Positions 1 through 7,840 of a stretch of DNA of 30,532 nt are shown in pieces. The stretch is from CAMDMI01 sp044359055 (GTDB lineage: Bacteria > Bacteroidota > Bacteroidia > Cytophagales > Flexibacteraceae): assembly GCA_044359055.1 (NCBI GenBank), contig JBIKMV010000005.1:1-30532 (forward strand). The letters are read 5' to 3'. Position numbers and translations under genes: made by a program. The first letter of the stretch is position 1. The number at the start of each line of letters is the position of its first letter. Under the pieces are notes generated by a model that was given only the letters and a program-made list of their open reading frames with translations, did not search any database and was not told where the DNA came from.

Positions 1-1
1 G

Positions 2-340
2 TTTGTAAACACCAACCGGGGCGGGAACTCTTTGTATATAGACAACATCCGTTCCGTTGTTCTTCCGGTTTCCAGTCAGCCTGCCTTCAGTACCACTTCA
101 GGGCTCAGGATTTTCCCTAATCCGGCGGGAAATTTTCTTTCTCTGGAATTCGGAGGGGGGCGTGCCTTGGTTTCATGGGAAATTCTTGCCGTGGATGGCC
201 GCACACTTGCCTCCGGAAATACGCTGAATAACCGGGGAATTCACACCCTTGAACTGAATCAGGTTCCTTCGGGTCTTTACTGGCTCAGAGTAAAAGATGC
301 AGCCGGAAATCAGGCTGCTGCCAGATTTGTGAAGGAATAA
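2..340 (+). CDS. 3' end of a secreted protein with T9SS type A sorting domain (5' truncated)
   Basis: The reading frame is open from the window edge, so only the last 112 residues are visible and the catalytic or binding part lies upstream. The visible part ends in a typical type IX secretion C-terminal domain: a 'FPNPAGNFLSLEF' strand, a 'WEILAVDGRTLASG' segment, and the closing 'GLYWLRVKDAAGN' followed by a short basic tail ending KE. In this family the domain directs export across the outer membrane and is then removed or replaced by an anchor. The residues before it (FVNTNRGGNSLYIDNI) look like the edge of a beta-sandwich module. An internal ATG at position 32 is not the real start. Family assignment is firm; the function of the protein is unknown. 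Confidence 0.85.
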   Translation, partial: FVNTNRGGNSLYIDNIRSVVLPVSSQPAFSTTSGLRIFPNPAGNFLSLEFGGGRALVSWEILAVDGRTLASGNTLNNRGIHTLELNQVPSGLYWLRVKDAAGNQAAARFVKE

Positions 341-358
341 TCGTAGATAATGGAAAAT

Positions 359-388
359 AAAAAAGGCCTCTTTCGGGAGGCCTTTTTT
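359..388. terminator. Bidirectional intrinsic terminator
   Basis: A perfect 12-bp stem (359-370 with 377-388) surrounds a 6-nt loop. The GGCCTC core is flanked by six A on one side and six T on the other, so it works in both directions. It lies between the 3' ends of two converging genes (stops at 340 and 407). Confidence 0.92.
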
Positions 389-406
389 ATTTCTAATAAC
401 TGTAAC

Positions 407-1903
407 CTACTGACCCTGCCCGGCCGAAAATGCCGGCTCGCCATCGAAGGTGTACAGATTTTCAGTTTTGATGATTTCATAACCTGCATCTAAAACGGCT
501 TTCATGATGCTCATCGCTTCAGCGTATTGGCTGGGTTTATAAACTTCTGATTTAAAGCGACACCTCCAATGGTCAGCACAGAAAGTTTCAGGAAATCCAT
601 TGGGATAGACTTTAACTCCGCGATTGGTAATCATATTCAATTCCATATTCCCGGCCTTGATGTCCTTTAGTTTTGCCCCCATAACATTGGCATCACGGTT
701 GTCAGAATATACAAATACATCAATACCAACCAATTCCCTTTTTACTTCGGGTCTGGGTTTCAGTTTAATCTGGAAATTATCGGCTTTGGCACCGCTGTAA
801 TTTACGGCAGGCAGGGTAGCAGGCTCCATTCCCAATCTTGTAATAACAGCATCTGCAAATTCATTTGTGCCGACTTTTTCCTTGCTCGTACCTTCCTTGA
901 ATATATCATAGGTATGAACCCCATCTTCCAAAGTTTTCAACCAAGCATTTTGCACACGGGCTGCAATATCTGCCTGCCCGATGTGGACCAGCATCTGCAC
1001 AGCACCCAAAAGCAATCCGCTGGGGTTGGCCATATTTTGACCTGCCCTTCTCGGAGCCGAACCGTGGATGGCCTCAAACATTGCAAAACCATCCCCGATG
1101 TTGGCCGATCCGGCAAGTCCCACCGAGCCGGTAATCTGTGCCGCCACATCAGAAAGGATGTCGCCATAAAGATTTGGCATCACTATCACATCAAAAGCTT
1201 CCGGTGTGTCGGCAAGCTTTGCAGCTCCGATGTCTACAATCCAATGCTCTTTTTCAATGTCCGGATATTCTTCCCCGATTTCATCAAACATCTTATGAAA
1301 CAGACCATCGGTCATTTTCATGATGTTGTCTTTGGTAAAGCAGGTTACTTTTTTCCGTCCGTAGGCTTTGGCATATTCAAAGGCATAGCGCACGATTTTT
1401 TCGGTGCCGGGTCTTGAAATAAGCTTCAGGCATTGAACCACTTCCGGTGTCTGCTGGTGCTCGATTCCGGCATAGAGGTCTTCTTCATTTTCCCTTACGA
1501 TGACCACATCCATAATCGGATGCTTGGTTTTTACATAAGGATGATAGGAAATGCAGGGACGCACATTGGCATACAAGCCAAGTACTTTCCGCGTGGTAAC
1601 ATTCAAACTTTTGAATCCTCCTCCCTGTGGTGTGGTGATAGGAGCCTTGAGGAAAACCTTGGTTCTCCGGAGAGAATCCCAGGCTGAGGGTTCGATTCCG
1701 GCAGGATTACCGGCCAGGTAAACCTTTTCTCCGATTTCAATGGTTTCAATTTCCAGAGCCGCTCCGGCTGCCTGAATGATTTTCAGGGTGGCGGCCATGA
1801 TTTCAGGGCCGATTCCATCGCCATTGGCTACGGTAATCGGAACAGGAGTCCTCCCTGCAGAGGCAAGCCCGGAGGCTTGAAAATTGGCATTTGCTGTTTC
1901 CAT
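407..1903 (-). CDS. icd: Isocitrate dehydrogenase, long form with C-terminal extension
   Basis: Cytosolic TCA-cycle enzyme that oxidatively decarboxylates isocitrate to 2-oxoglutarate. GDGIGPEI (residues 28-35) opens the isocitrate/isopropylmalate dehydrogenase fold. The substrate site matches E. coli Icd by spacing: S99, N101, R105, R115, R137 in VRENEEDLY, and Y144. The metal site is in NLYGDILSD (244-252). About 150 residues follow the common core, as in the roughly 496-residue Thermus thermophilus-type enzyme; total length is 498. The cofactor loop reads HGSAPRRAGQN (280-290). E. coli has Lys-Tyr where this protein has Arg-Arg, so NADP use is likely but not proved. The ATG at 1903 gives a plausible N-terminus. 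The gene is monocistronic, with a terminator directly downstream. Confidence 0.93.
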   Translation of the reverse strand: METANANFQASGLASAGRTPVPITVANGDGIGPEIMAATLKIIQAAGAALEIETIEIGEKVYLAGNPAGIEPSAWDSLRRTKVFLKAPITTPQGGGFKSLNVTTRKVLGLYANVRPCISYHPYVKTKHPIMDVVIVRENEEDLYAGIEHQQTPEVVQCLKLISRPGTEKIVRYAFEYAKAYGRKKVTCFTKDNIMKMTDGLFHKMFDEIGEEYPDIEKEHWIVDIGAAKLADTPEAFDVIVMPNLYGDILSDVAAQITGSVGLAGSANIGDGFAMFEAIHGSAPRRAGQNMANPSGLLLGAVQMLVHIGQADIAARVQNAWLKTLEDGVHTYDIFKEGTSKEKVGTNEFADAVITRLGMEPATLPAVNYSGAKADNFQIKLKPRPEVKRELVGIDVFVYSDNRDANVMGAKLKDIKAGNMELNMITNRGVKVYPNGFPETFCADHWRCRFKSEVYKPSQYAEAMSIMKAVLDAGYEIIKTENLYTFDGEPAFSAGQGQ

Positions 1904-1920
1904 TCTTTATGAAATTTCGG

Positions 1921-1950
1921 CAAAAATCCATACCAAATCTCAATGCAGAA
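1921..1950 (-). promoter_or_regulatory. Possible weak promoter for icd
   Basis: On the minus strand this reads TTC-N19-GATTTTTG, one mismatch in each element from the Bacteroidota TTG-N19-TAnnTTTG pattern. It would start transcription about 10 nt before the icd ATG. The position is right but the match is imperfect. Confidence 0.3.
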
Positions 1951-2077
1951 AATCCTGCCTGATTTTTTATGCCTTATACCTGAAAAAAAAATCTACCATA
2001 AGCCATAAAATATTCATTCAGAAAGCTTTATGTATAAATTTTTAAAAATATTTTCTGCAGTTCCTTTTCCGGAAATG

Positions 2078-4009
2078 CTACAACTGCCGGGTAAAGGTGG
2101 AAACATTCCCGGCTTGGTCGCTTACCACCAGCTTGAATTCGCCCCGCATTGGTTTTTGCCAGTGCCAGGGGTCGGCATACAGAAGGTTTTGTTTTTTGTC
2201 CCATACCATCAATATCCATTCCCCGTTCAGGTAAGCATCCATTTTGTGCAGGCCGGAGAGGTTATCATACACATTGAATTTGGCCCAGGATTCATTGCAT
2301 ATGCCCATTTTGATGACCGGTGGAGTGGAATCTTTCAGGGTTTTGAACCGCCCCAGGTATTTGGAATTGAAAAACAGATTGCCGTTTCGCCTTTCCGTGT
2401 AAAGCGATTTGTTGAAGGTGCCGCTCATTGCCTCGGCATAGGCACGGTATCGAGCTGAATCGGCTCTCGGGCAGGCTGCGCAAGTTTGGGAAATGGTGGC
2501 CATACCGGTAAGTGGAATAAGGGATGAATTGATGCGAACCAGGTCTTTTTCTTCTTTTTTGGCTTCCAGATACAGGGTATCGAAAAGGATGCCGGGCGGA
2601 ATGGTAATGCCAACTCCGGGAAGTGAAAAACTGCCGCCTTCTGCAGGGCTTACACCCGCTACAAAGCTGAAAGCAATTTTTGCCTTATCGGTCAGTACGG
2701 CGGAGTCGGGAAGCATTTTTCTCAAATCGTGCAGGTAAGTGTATTCGTTGCCCGATACCACTGCCGGCAGCAGGGGATGGGGTTTGCCTTCCCTGAACAG
2801 CAAAAGCTCAGAAGATTCCCGGCCCTGCCCATTGGTGGTGATGACAAGAGTGTTGTCCATTACATCATACTTCAACCTCTCGGCAGGTTTTGCGGCCTGC
2901 ATGGCAGGGGTTTTGTTTTCAGCGCCTTTGAGCCTGATTTTGCAAACCCTTTTATTGCCATACACATCCCAAAGGTGAATTTCCGCCAGACTTATTTTTC
3001 CTGGAGGAATCGAAATTTTGCCTTTTTGATCGCGGGGCATAAATGCCGATTGAAAATATCCGTCGGGGCTGTAAAGCTTTTGGAATTTTTCGCCGCTTAG
3101 CCTGAAATGCCGGTAATTGATCAGCTGATTGACATGGTTTGTTTTTTGGTAAGGAAACTGATTGAGGTTGTGAAAGTAGATCAGTTTGTCGTCCAGAAAC
3201 ATTTCGATGCAGTAAATACCGCCGTTGGAAGTACCATTGTTGATCCGGTCCCTTGCTTTGATTTCAAGGCCGATGGTGCCGGAAATTTCAGGTATGGAAG
3301 TGGCAATAAATTCTTTCCCCGCTTCTCTGATCTGAATTTCAGTGCGTTCGTACTTGCCATTGATCCGGCCATGAATGTCCAGCGGATAGAGGGCCAGTCT
3401 GTCTGCTACGGGCGGCAGATTGTCTTTTACCTCTTCAAATCCGAATGCGAGGGGATTGTAGGTAATGCCGGCAGTATCGCGGATTTCGAAGTGAAGGTGC
3501 GGTCCGCGGCTGCTGCCGGTATTTCCAGAGATGGCTACGGTATCGCCCTGCTTCACCCGGAACACATCTTTTCTGAAGTTGAGGTCTATTTCAAAACTTT
3601 TGAGTTCGTACTGCTGTCGTTTTACATAATCGTGCAGGGGCTGCGAAAGAGATTCCAAATGGGCATACACCGTCACAAATCCATCCGGATGGGTGATAAA
3701 AAGTGTGTTTCCATATCCCTCGCCGGCCATGAGAACCCGCGAAACATATCCTTCTTTGGCCGCAAAAACCGGTAATCCTGACGCCCACCCTGTGCGAATA
3801 TCCAATCCCCCATGAAAATGGTTTGACCTGATTTCGCCCATATTGCCGGTAAGCGAAGCCGGTTTTCCTGGATTGATAGGAAAGAGGAAACGACCTTTTT
3901 TCGAAAGGGGATAATTTTTGGAGGGTAATGTTTTTGCATCCGTTTTGTGAAAAACAAAAACAAAAGCTAAAAATCCTGAAAGAAAGTGCCAGAGCAACTT
4001 TTTGAGCAT
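2078..4009 (-). CDS. M23 family (LytM-type) metallopeptidase, secreted
   Basis: Zn-dependent endopeptidase of the peptidoglycan-cleaving LytM/M23 family, or an envelope regulator derived from it. A hydrophobic signal segment (residues 4-20) starts the 643-residue protein. The M23 domain covers roughly residues 50-190: HGGLD gives H66 and D70, YAHLES gives H117, and GPHLHFE gives H171 and H173. All expected zinc and catalytic residues are present, so it should be active. The remaining ~450 residues look beta-rich, have no membrane segment and match no domain I can name. The ATG follows directly on the TAG of the upstream gene, which suggests translational coupling. No convincing terminator follows. 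Substrate and exact role are unknown. Confidence 0.9.
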   Translation of the reverse strand: MLKKLLWHFLSGFLAFVFVFHKTDAKTLPSKNYPLSKKGRFLFPINPGKPASLTGNMGEIRSNHFHGGLDIRTGWASGLPVFAAKEGYVSRVLMAGEGYGNTLFITHPDGFVTVYAHLESLSQPLHDYVKRQQYELKSFEIDLNFRKDVFRVKQGDTVAISGNTGSSRGPHLHFEIRDTAGITYNPLAFGFEEVKDNLPPVADRLALYPLDIHGRINGKYERTEIQIREAGKEFIATSIPEISGTIGLEIKARDRINNGTSNGGIYCIEMFLDDKLIYFHNLNQFPYQKTNHVNQLINYRHFRLSGEKFQKLYSPDGYFQSAFMPRDQKGKISIPPGKISLAEIHLWDVYGNKRVCKIRLKGAENKTPAMQAAKPAERLKYDVMDNTLVITTNGQGRESSELLLFREGKPHPLLPAVVSGNEYTYLHDLRKMLPDSAVLTDKAKIAFSFVAGVSPAEGGSFSLPGVGITIPPGILFDTLYLEAKKEEKDLVRINSSLIPLTGMATISQTCAACPRADSARYRAYAEAMSGTFNKSLYTERRNGNLFFNSKYLGRFKTLKDSTPPVIKMGICNESWAKFNVYDNLSGLHKMDAYLNGEWILMVWDKKQNLLYADPWHWQKPMRGEFKLVVSDQAGNVSTFTRQL

Positions 4010-4621
4010 CTATCTGATGTAAAAATCAAGCATTTTCTTTTCCTGAAGATAGCCCTCGAGCCTATCTCCCGCTTGTACACGGGCTACACCCTCAGGAGTA
4101 CCTGTAAAAATCAGGTCACCCGGCTTTACGGTAAAAAACCGGGATAGGTAACACAGAATTTCAATAAGGTTGAAAATCATCTGGGAAGTATTGCCCTTTT
4201 GCCGGATTTCCCCGTTTACATCCAGTCTGAAATCAAGATGCTGAAAATCACCAAAATTCTCCTTTGGAAAAAAAGCAGAAACCGGAGCCGATTGGTTAAA
4301 TGCCTTGGCAATTTCCCAGGGCAATCCGTTGGATTTCAGTTTTGCCTGAATGTCTCGGGCGGTAAAATCAATGCCGAGGCCTATGGCATCGTAATATTGG
4401 TGTGCCAGATTCGGCTGTATGTATTTTCCTTCTTTGCAAATGCGTACCACCACTTCCACCTCATGGTGCATATCCTGTGTAAATTCAGGATGGTAAACCG
4501 GCTCGTTGTTTTTTACCAAAGCTGTTTCCGGCTTCAGAAAAATTACGGGTGCCTCCGGCTTTTCATTTTTAAGTTCCTGAATATGAGCAGCATAATTTCT
4601 GCCAACACAAAAGATTTTCAT
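4010..4621 (-). CDS. Fumarylacetoacetate hydrolase (FAH)-family protein, FAHD1-like
   Basis: Small FAH-fold enzyme of 203 residues; relatives hydrolyse acylpyruvates or decarboxylate oxaloacetate. The start used is the ATG at 4621 (MKIFCVGRNYAAH). A longer frame back to 4666 would run through the promoter described separately. The metal ligands sit in HHEVEVV (E54, E56) and GIDFTARD (D85). The E-x-E to D spacing of 29 equals that of human FAHD1 (E71/E73/D102). The FAHD1 lid pair H30/E33 also corresponds by spacing to H13/E16 here. FTGTPEGV near the C-terminus is a further family signature. First gene of a two-gene unit with the M23 peptidase; no metabolic link between the two is evident. The physiological substrate cannot be read from sequence. 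Confidence 0.9.
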   Translation of the reverse strand: MKIFCVGRNYAAHIQELKNEKPEAPVIFLKPETALVKNNEPVYHPEFTQDMHHEVEVVVRICKEGKYIQPNLAHQYYDAIGLGIDFTARDIQAKLKSNGLPWEIAKAFNQSAPVSAFFPKENFGDFQHLDFRLDVNGEIRQKGNTSQMIFNLIEILCYLSRFFTVKPGDLIFTGTPEGVARVQAGDRLEGYLQEKKMLDFYIR

Positions 4622-4636
4622 ACCTGCAATGCTGAG

Positions 4637-4666
4637 CAAAAATATTTCCCCGGTCAAATGTTTCAA
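4637..4666 (-). promoter_or_regulatory. Promoter of the FAH/M23 unit
   Basis: On the minus strand: TTG (4666-4664), exactly 19 nt, then TATTTTTG (4644-4637), a full match to the Bacteroidota -33/-7 pattern. Predicted initiation is near 4630, about 9 nt before the ATG at 4621. This supports that start over the upstream alternative. Confidence 0.8.
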
Positions 4667-4670
4667 ATCC

Positions 4671-4678
4671 TATTTTTG
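4671..4678 (+). promoter_or_regulatory. -7 box of the cytochrome/DUF5777 unit
   Basis: TATTTTTG matches TAnnTTTG exactly and lies 20 nt before the ATG at 4699. No TTG is present at the expected -33 spacing. The box is 5 bp from the -33 element of the divergent promoter, so the two probably cannot be occupied independently. Confidence 0.55.
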
Positions 4679-4698
4679 CCTTTTACCACTTAAATTCT

Positions 4699-5061
4699 AT
4701 GAACCCATTTCAAAAGATTTGTCTTGCCCTTTTTCTGGCGGGCATTTCTTCCTGTTCCTACCATTATCAGGAAGAAGAAAAAATAGCTCCTGAACCACCG
4801 GCCTGCGATACTACTACGGCTTATGTCTTTGCAAATGTGCAGCCTGTTTTCGATGCCAAATGCAAATCCTGTCATGACGGGGGGAGTCCGGACCTTAGCG
4901 ATTACACCACTTACAAAAACTACATTTCCTCCGACCGTTCGAAATTTGAATCGGCCATCCGGTTTACCGGACTGCATCCCATGCCACAGGGTGGACCGAA
5001 ATTGCCTGATTCCGATATCTGCACCATTTTGAACTGGATAAAACAGGGAGCAAAACAATAA
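4699..5061 (+). CDS. Cytochrome c-like lipoprotein, monoheme
   Basis: Small exported protein of 120 residues with one c-type haem site, CKSCH (C55, C58, H59), preceded by the usual 'VQPVFDAKC' helix. M95 in HPMPQGGPKLP is the likely distal ligand. The N-terminus carries a hydrophobic segment and a lipobox-like ISSC (C19), so the mature protein is probably lipid-anchored on the periplasmic side. The following residues are acidic and proline-rich (EEEKIAPEPP), a likely linker. The stop lies 19 nt before the DUF5777 gene, suggesting one transcript. The protein should carry electrons or act as a haem-bearing sensor or adaptor; its partner is unknown. Confidence 0.87.
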   Translation: MNPFQKICLALFLAGISSCSYHYQEEEKIAPEPPACDTTTAYVFANVQPVFDAKCKSCHDGGSPDLSDYTTYKNYISSDRSKFESAIRFTGLHPMPQGGPKLPDSDICTILNWIKQGAKQ

Positions 5062-5080
5062 ATCACCCCACGCCACAACA

Positions 5081-5950
5081 ATGAAAAAAGCACTCTTATT
5101 ATTTCTGCCTCTAGCCTTTTCATCTTTTACCCTTTTGGCTCAGGATGATCTCCTGAGTATGCTCGATAACGGTCCGAAAAAGCCGGAGCCGGTAAATGCC
5201 ACATTTAAAACCACCCGGATTCTGAATGGCCACAGCATTGAGCAGGTGGCATCACGCCATCTGGATTTCAGAATCAATCACCGCTTTGGTTTGCTCAACT
5301 CCGGTGCTGAGCAATTCTGGGGCCTCGATTATGCCCGGATACGCCTCGGGCTGGAATATGGCATCACCGACCGGCTTATGGTAGGGATAGGCCGCAACAA
5401 TTTCGGCGCCAAGGCTGTAGACGGTTTCCTGAAGTATAAACTTCTTGAGCAAACCAACACCGGATCAATTCCGCTGACGGTTTCTCTCCTGGGAACCATT
5501 GCTACCGATGTCACCAAAGCCGAAAACCGGACTTCCCTTACCGACCGGACTACCTATGTAAGCCAGATTCTGATCGCAAGGAAATTTTCTGAGTCTTTGT
5601 CGCTTCAGATCAGTCCAACCTTCATCCACCGGAATCAGGTTTTGAACAAAAGTCTCAATCACGATTTGTTTGCTCTTGGGATTGGCGGAAGGATAAAACT
5701 CACGAAGAGAACCAGTTTTAATCTGGAATATTTCTATCTATTCAATCCTGAAAAAGCTTCCGATCAGCCCTTGCAAAACAACCTCAGCATGGGTTTTGAT
5801 ATTGAGACCGGAGGCCATGTTTTTCAACTCCATTTTACCAACAGCATCGGTCTGATAGAGAAAGATTTTATTGCAGGCACTACCAACAAGTGGGACAAAG
5901 GTCAGATCAGCTACGGGTTTAATGTATCCCGGACTTTCAGTTTCAGATAA
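5081..5950 (+). CDS. DUF5777-family outer-membrane beta-barrel protein
   Basis: Predicted outer-membrane barrel of 289 residues. A clear signal peptide ends near LLAQDD (residues 18-23). The body has alternating amphipathic strands and ends in F-S-F-R, with a terminal strand rich in aromatics as expected for barrel proteins. The stretch with GHSIEQV, HLDFRINHRFG and FWGLDYARIRLGLEYG is what I recognise as DUF5777. No enzyme motif is visible. It directly follows the cytochrome c-like lipoprotein gene and probably shares its promoter. That pairing suggests a role connected with a surface or periplasmic redox protein, but nothing in this sequence proves it. Family call is from memory. Confidence 0.8.
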   Translation: MKKALLLFLPLAFSSFTLLAQDDLLSMLDNGPKKPEPVNATFKTTRILNGHSIEQVASRHLDFRINHRFGLLNSGAEQFWGLDYARIRLGLEYGITDRLMVGIGRNNFGAKAVDGFLKYKLLEQTNTGSIPLTVSLLGTIATDVTKAENRTSLTDRTTYVSQILIARKFSESLSLQISPTFIHRNQVLNKSLNHDLFALGIGGRIKLTKRTSFNLEYFYLFNPEKASDQPLQNNLSMGFDIETGGHVFQLHFTNSIGLIEKDFIAGTTNKWDKGQISYGFNVSRTFSFR

Positions 5951-6025
5951 GCACGGTTAAACGGATGCTCATTTACAGCATTTTGTTCAGGCCTGTGAGG
6001 TGATTGCATGATGGAAAAAAATCAG

Positions 6026-7840
6026 TCACTCAGAATTCATGGCTGCTGGTCTGATTTCCTTAACCGTGAGCTGAATGGTTTTCCTGTCTCTGAAATGATT
6101 TTCCTCCAGATGGTAGGCAATGTCAAAGGGATTGCCGCTGCAAATCAAATCCCAGTATTGTCCGAGTCCGAAGCCAATACCATCTAGGGCGTATGGTTTT
6201 CCATCATATACAAGATCCGGATGGATAAGGCTGAATTTGATGTGGGCCGGGCCGCCGCTTTTGTTTTCCAGCAGACGGCTGTAACCTGAATCTTTCACCC
6301 CCAGGGTTGCAAACATGGGGTTCATATTGCCCGGTCCGAAGGGCTCCATTCTTTGGAGCTGTTTCATCAGCTGGGCAGAAATTTGAGCCGGGGGTAAAAT
6401 AGCCTCAATATCAATCCCGGGCTGTAAATCTTCAGCTTTCAGTTGTTTTCTGGCCTCCTTTTCAAATGCTGTGCGGAAGGCTTCCAGATTTTCTTCGTGC
6501 AGGGTGAGGCCCGCAGCATGGTAATGTCCGCCAAACTGAATGAGGTGCTCGCTGCAGGCATCTATGGCTTTATAAAGGTCAAATCCTGCTACCGACCTCC
6601 CGGATCCCGTCAGTTTGCCGTTTGATTCTGTCAGGATGATGGTAGGCCGGTAGAAATGTTCTATACATCGGGAAGCCACAATACCAATAACGCCTTTGTG
6701 CCAGTGGGGCTGATACAGAACAGTAGAAAAGCCATCCAGGCTTTCTTGTGTGGCACAAATGAGTTCGATAGCCTCACGGGTGATGGTTTTATCCAGTTCC
6801 TTTCTTTCCACATTCTGATCGTCTACCTTACCGGCAAATTGCAGGGCTTCCTCCACCGTTTCAGCTATCAGGACTTGCACGGCACCGAGGCCATGCCCGA
6901 TTCTTCCGGCGGCATTTATCCTGGGTCCGATACCGAAAACCAGGCGGTCCACCTTCAGATTGTACTTTTCACCATCCACTGGTTTAAAACCCGCCACACG
7001 GATAAGGGCTTCCACTCCGGGAGACGGCCCTGAGTTGATTTGCTGCAGGCCAAGGTTCATATAAATCCGATTTTCTCCGGTAATGGGAACAATATCTGAA
7101 CCTATACTGATGGCCAGAAGTTCCAGTTGCTGAAACAATCTTTCGGTATCCAGACCCTGTGAAATGCACAAAGCATGCATCAGTTTGAATCCAACCCCGC
7201 AACCTGACAGTTCTTTGAAAGGGTAGCTGCAATCCCACCTTTTCGGATCGAGAACTGCTGCGGCTTCGGGCAGGGCATCACCGGGCAGGTGATGGTCGCA
7301 GATGATAAAGTCTATTTGATGCTCAGAAGCATATCGAACTTTGTCCAGGGCCTTTATCCCGCAATCCAGTGCGATTATCAGACTTACGCCGCTTTCCCGT
7401 GCCTTGTCAATCCCGGCAAATGAAATGCCATAACCTTCCTGATATCTGTCGGGAATGTAGCACATCAGGTTGGGATAAATTGGGTGTAAAAATCGGTAAA
7501 CCAGAGCGGTGGATGTTGTTCCATCCACATCATAATCTCCGAAAATCATGATTTTTTCTCCGTTTGCCATGGCACTTTCCAGCCGGGCAACAGCTTTATC
7601 CATATCCTTCATCAGAAAGGGATCGTGGATAGCGGCAATATCAGGATTAAAGAAAGACCGCAAATCGGCCTCGGTTCTGATTCCCCGCTGCCACAGCAAT
7701 CTGGCCATCACAGGTTGTAAACCTTTGATGCTCAAAAGTTCTCTAAGGTCTTCTTCCGGAATTTCCTCAGGAAAAATCCACTTTTTTTCCGGTCTGGTTT
7801 TCAGGATTTCCAGGGCATCTGCCGGTGTCTGATTTGTCAT
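6026..7840 (-). CDS. recJ: Single-stranded-DNA-specific exonuclease RecJ
   Basis: 5'-to-3' ssDNA exonuclease used in RecFOR recombination, mismatch repair and base excision repair. At 604 residues it is near the usual RecJ length. DHH-phosphoesterase motifs appear in order: GDYDVDG (101-107), DCG (159-161) and CDHH with DHH at 182-184. GPRINAAGRIG (305-315) and the DHHA1 motif GGHYHAAG (437-444) follow. All metal-binding motifs are intact. The start chosen is the ATG at 7838-7840, which overlaps the TGA (7837-7839) of the upstream gene as ATGA. A longer frame back to 7888 would overlap the neighbour by about 50 nt. Expression is probably coupled to the ATP-grasp gene. Confidence 0.95.
   Translation of the reverse strand: MTNQTPADALEILKTRPEKKWIFPEEIPEEDLRELLSIKGLQPVMARLLWQRGIRTEADLRSFFNPDIAAIHDPFLMKDMDKAVARLESAMANGEKIMIFGDYDVDGTTSTALVYRFLHPIYPNLMCYIPDRYQEGYGISFAGIDKARESGVSLIIALDCGIKALDKVRYASEHQIDFIICDHHLPGDALPEAAAVLDPKRWDCSYPFKELSGCGVGFKLMHALCISQGLDTERLFQQLELLAISIGSDIVPITGENRIYMNLGLQQINSGPSPGVEALIRVAGFKPVDGEKYNLKVDRLVFGIGPRINAAGRIGHGLGAVQVLIAETVEEALQFAGKVDDQNVERKELDKTITREAIELICATQESLDGFSTVLYQPHWHKGVIGIVASRCIEHFYRPTIILTESNGKLTGSGRSVAGFDLYKAIDACSEHLIQFGGHYHAAGLTLHEENLEAFRTAFEKEARKQLKAEDLQPGIDIEAILPPAQISAQLMKQLQRMEPFGPGNMNPMFATLGVKDSGYSRLLENKSGGPAHIKFSLIHPDLVYDGKPYALDGIGFGLGQYWDLICSGNPFDIAYHLEENHFRDRKTIQLTVKEIRPAAMNSE

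Noticed and set aside
405..418. 14-nt sequence shared with 23887-23900, both near gene ends
   Set aside because: A few 14-nt matches are expected by chance in 30 kb, and neither flank extends the similarity.
3107..3775. 222-codon open frame on the plus strand
   Set aside because: It lies wholly antisense to the M23 peptidase gene, whose motifs are intact, and shows no family character.
5951..6025. Possible terminator between the DUF5777 and recJ stops
   Set aside because: Only short interrupted pairing (GATT/AATC) is visible, without a stable stem.
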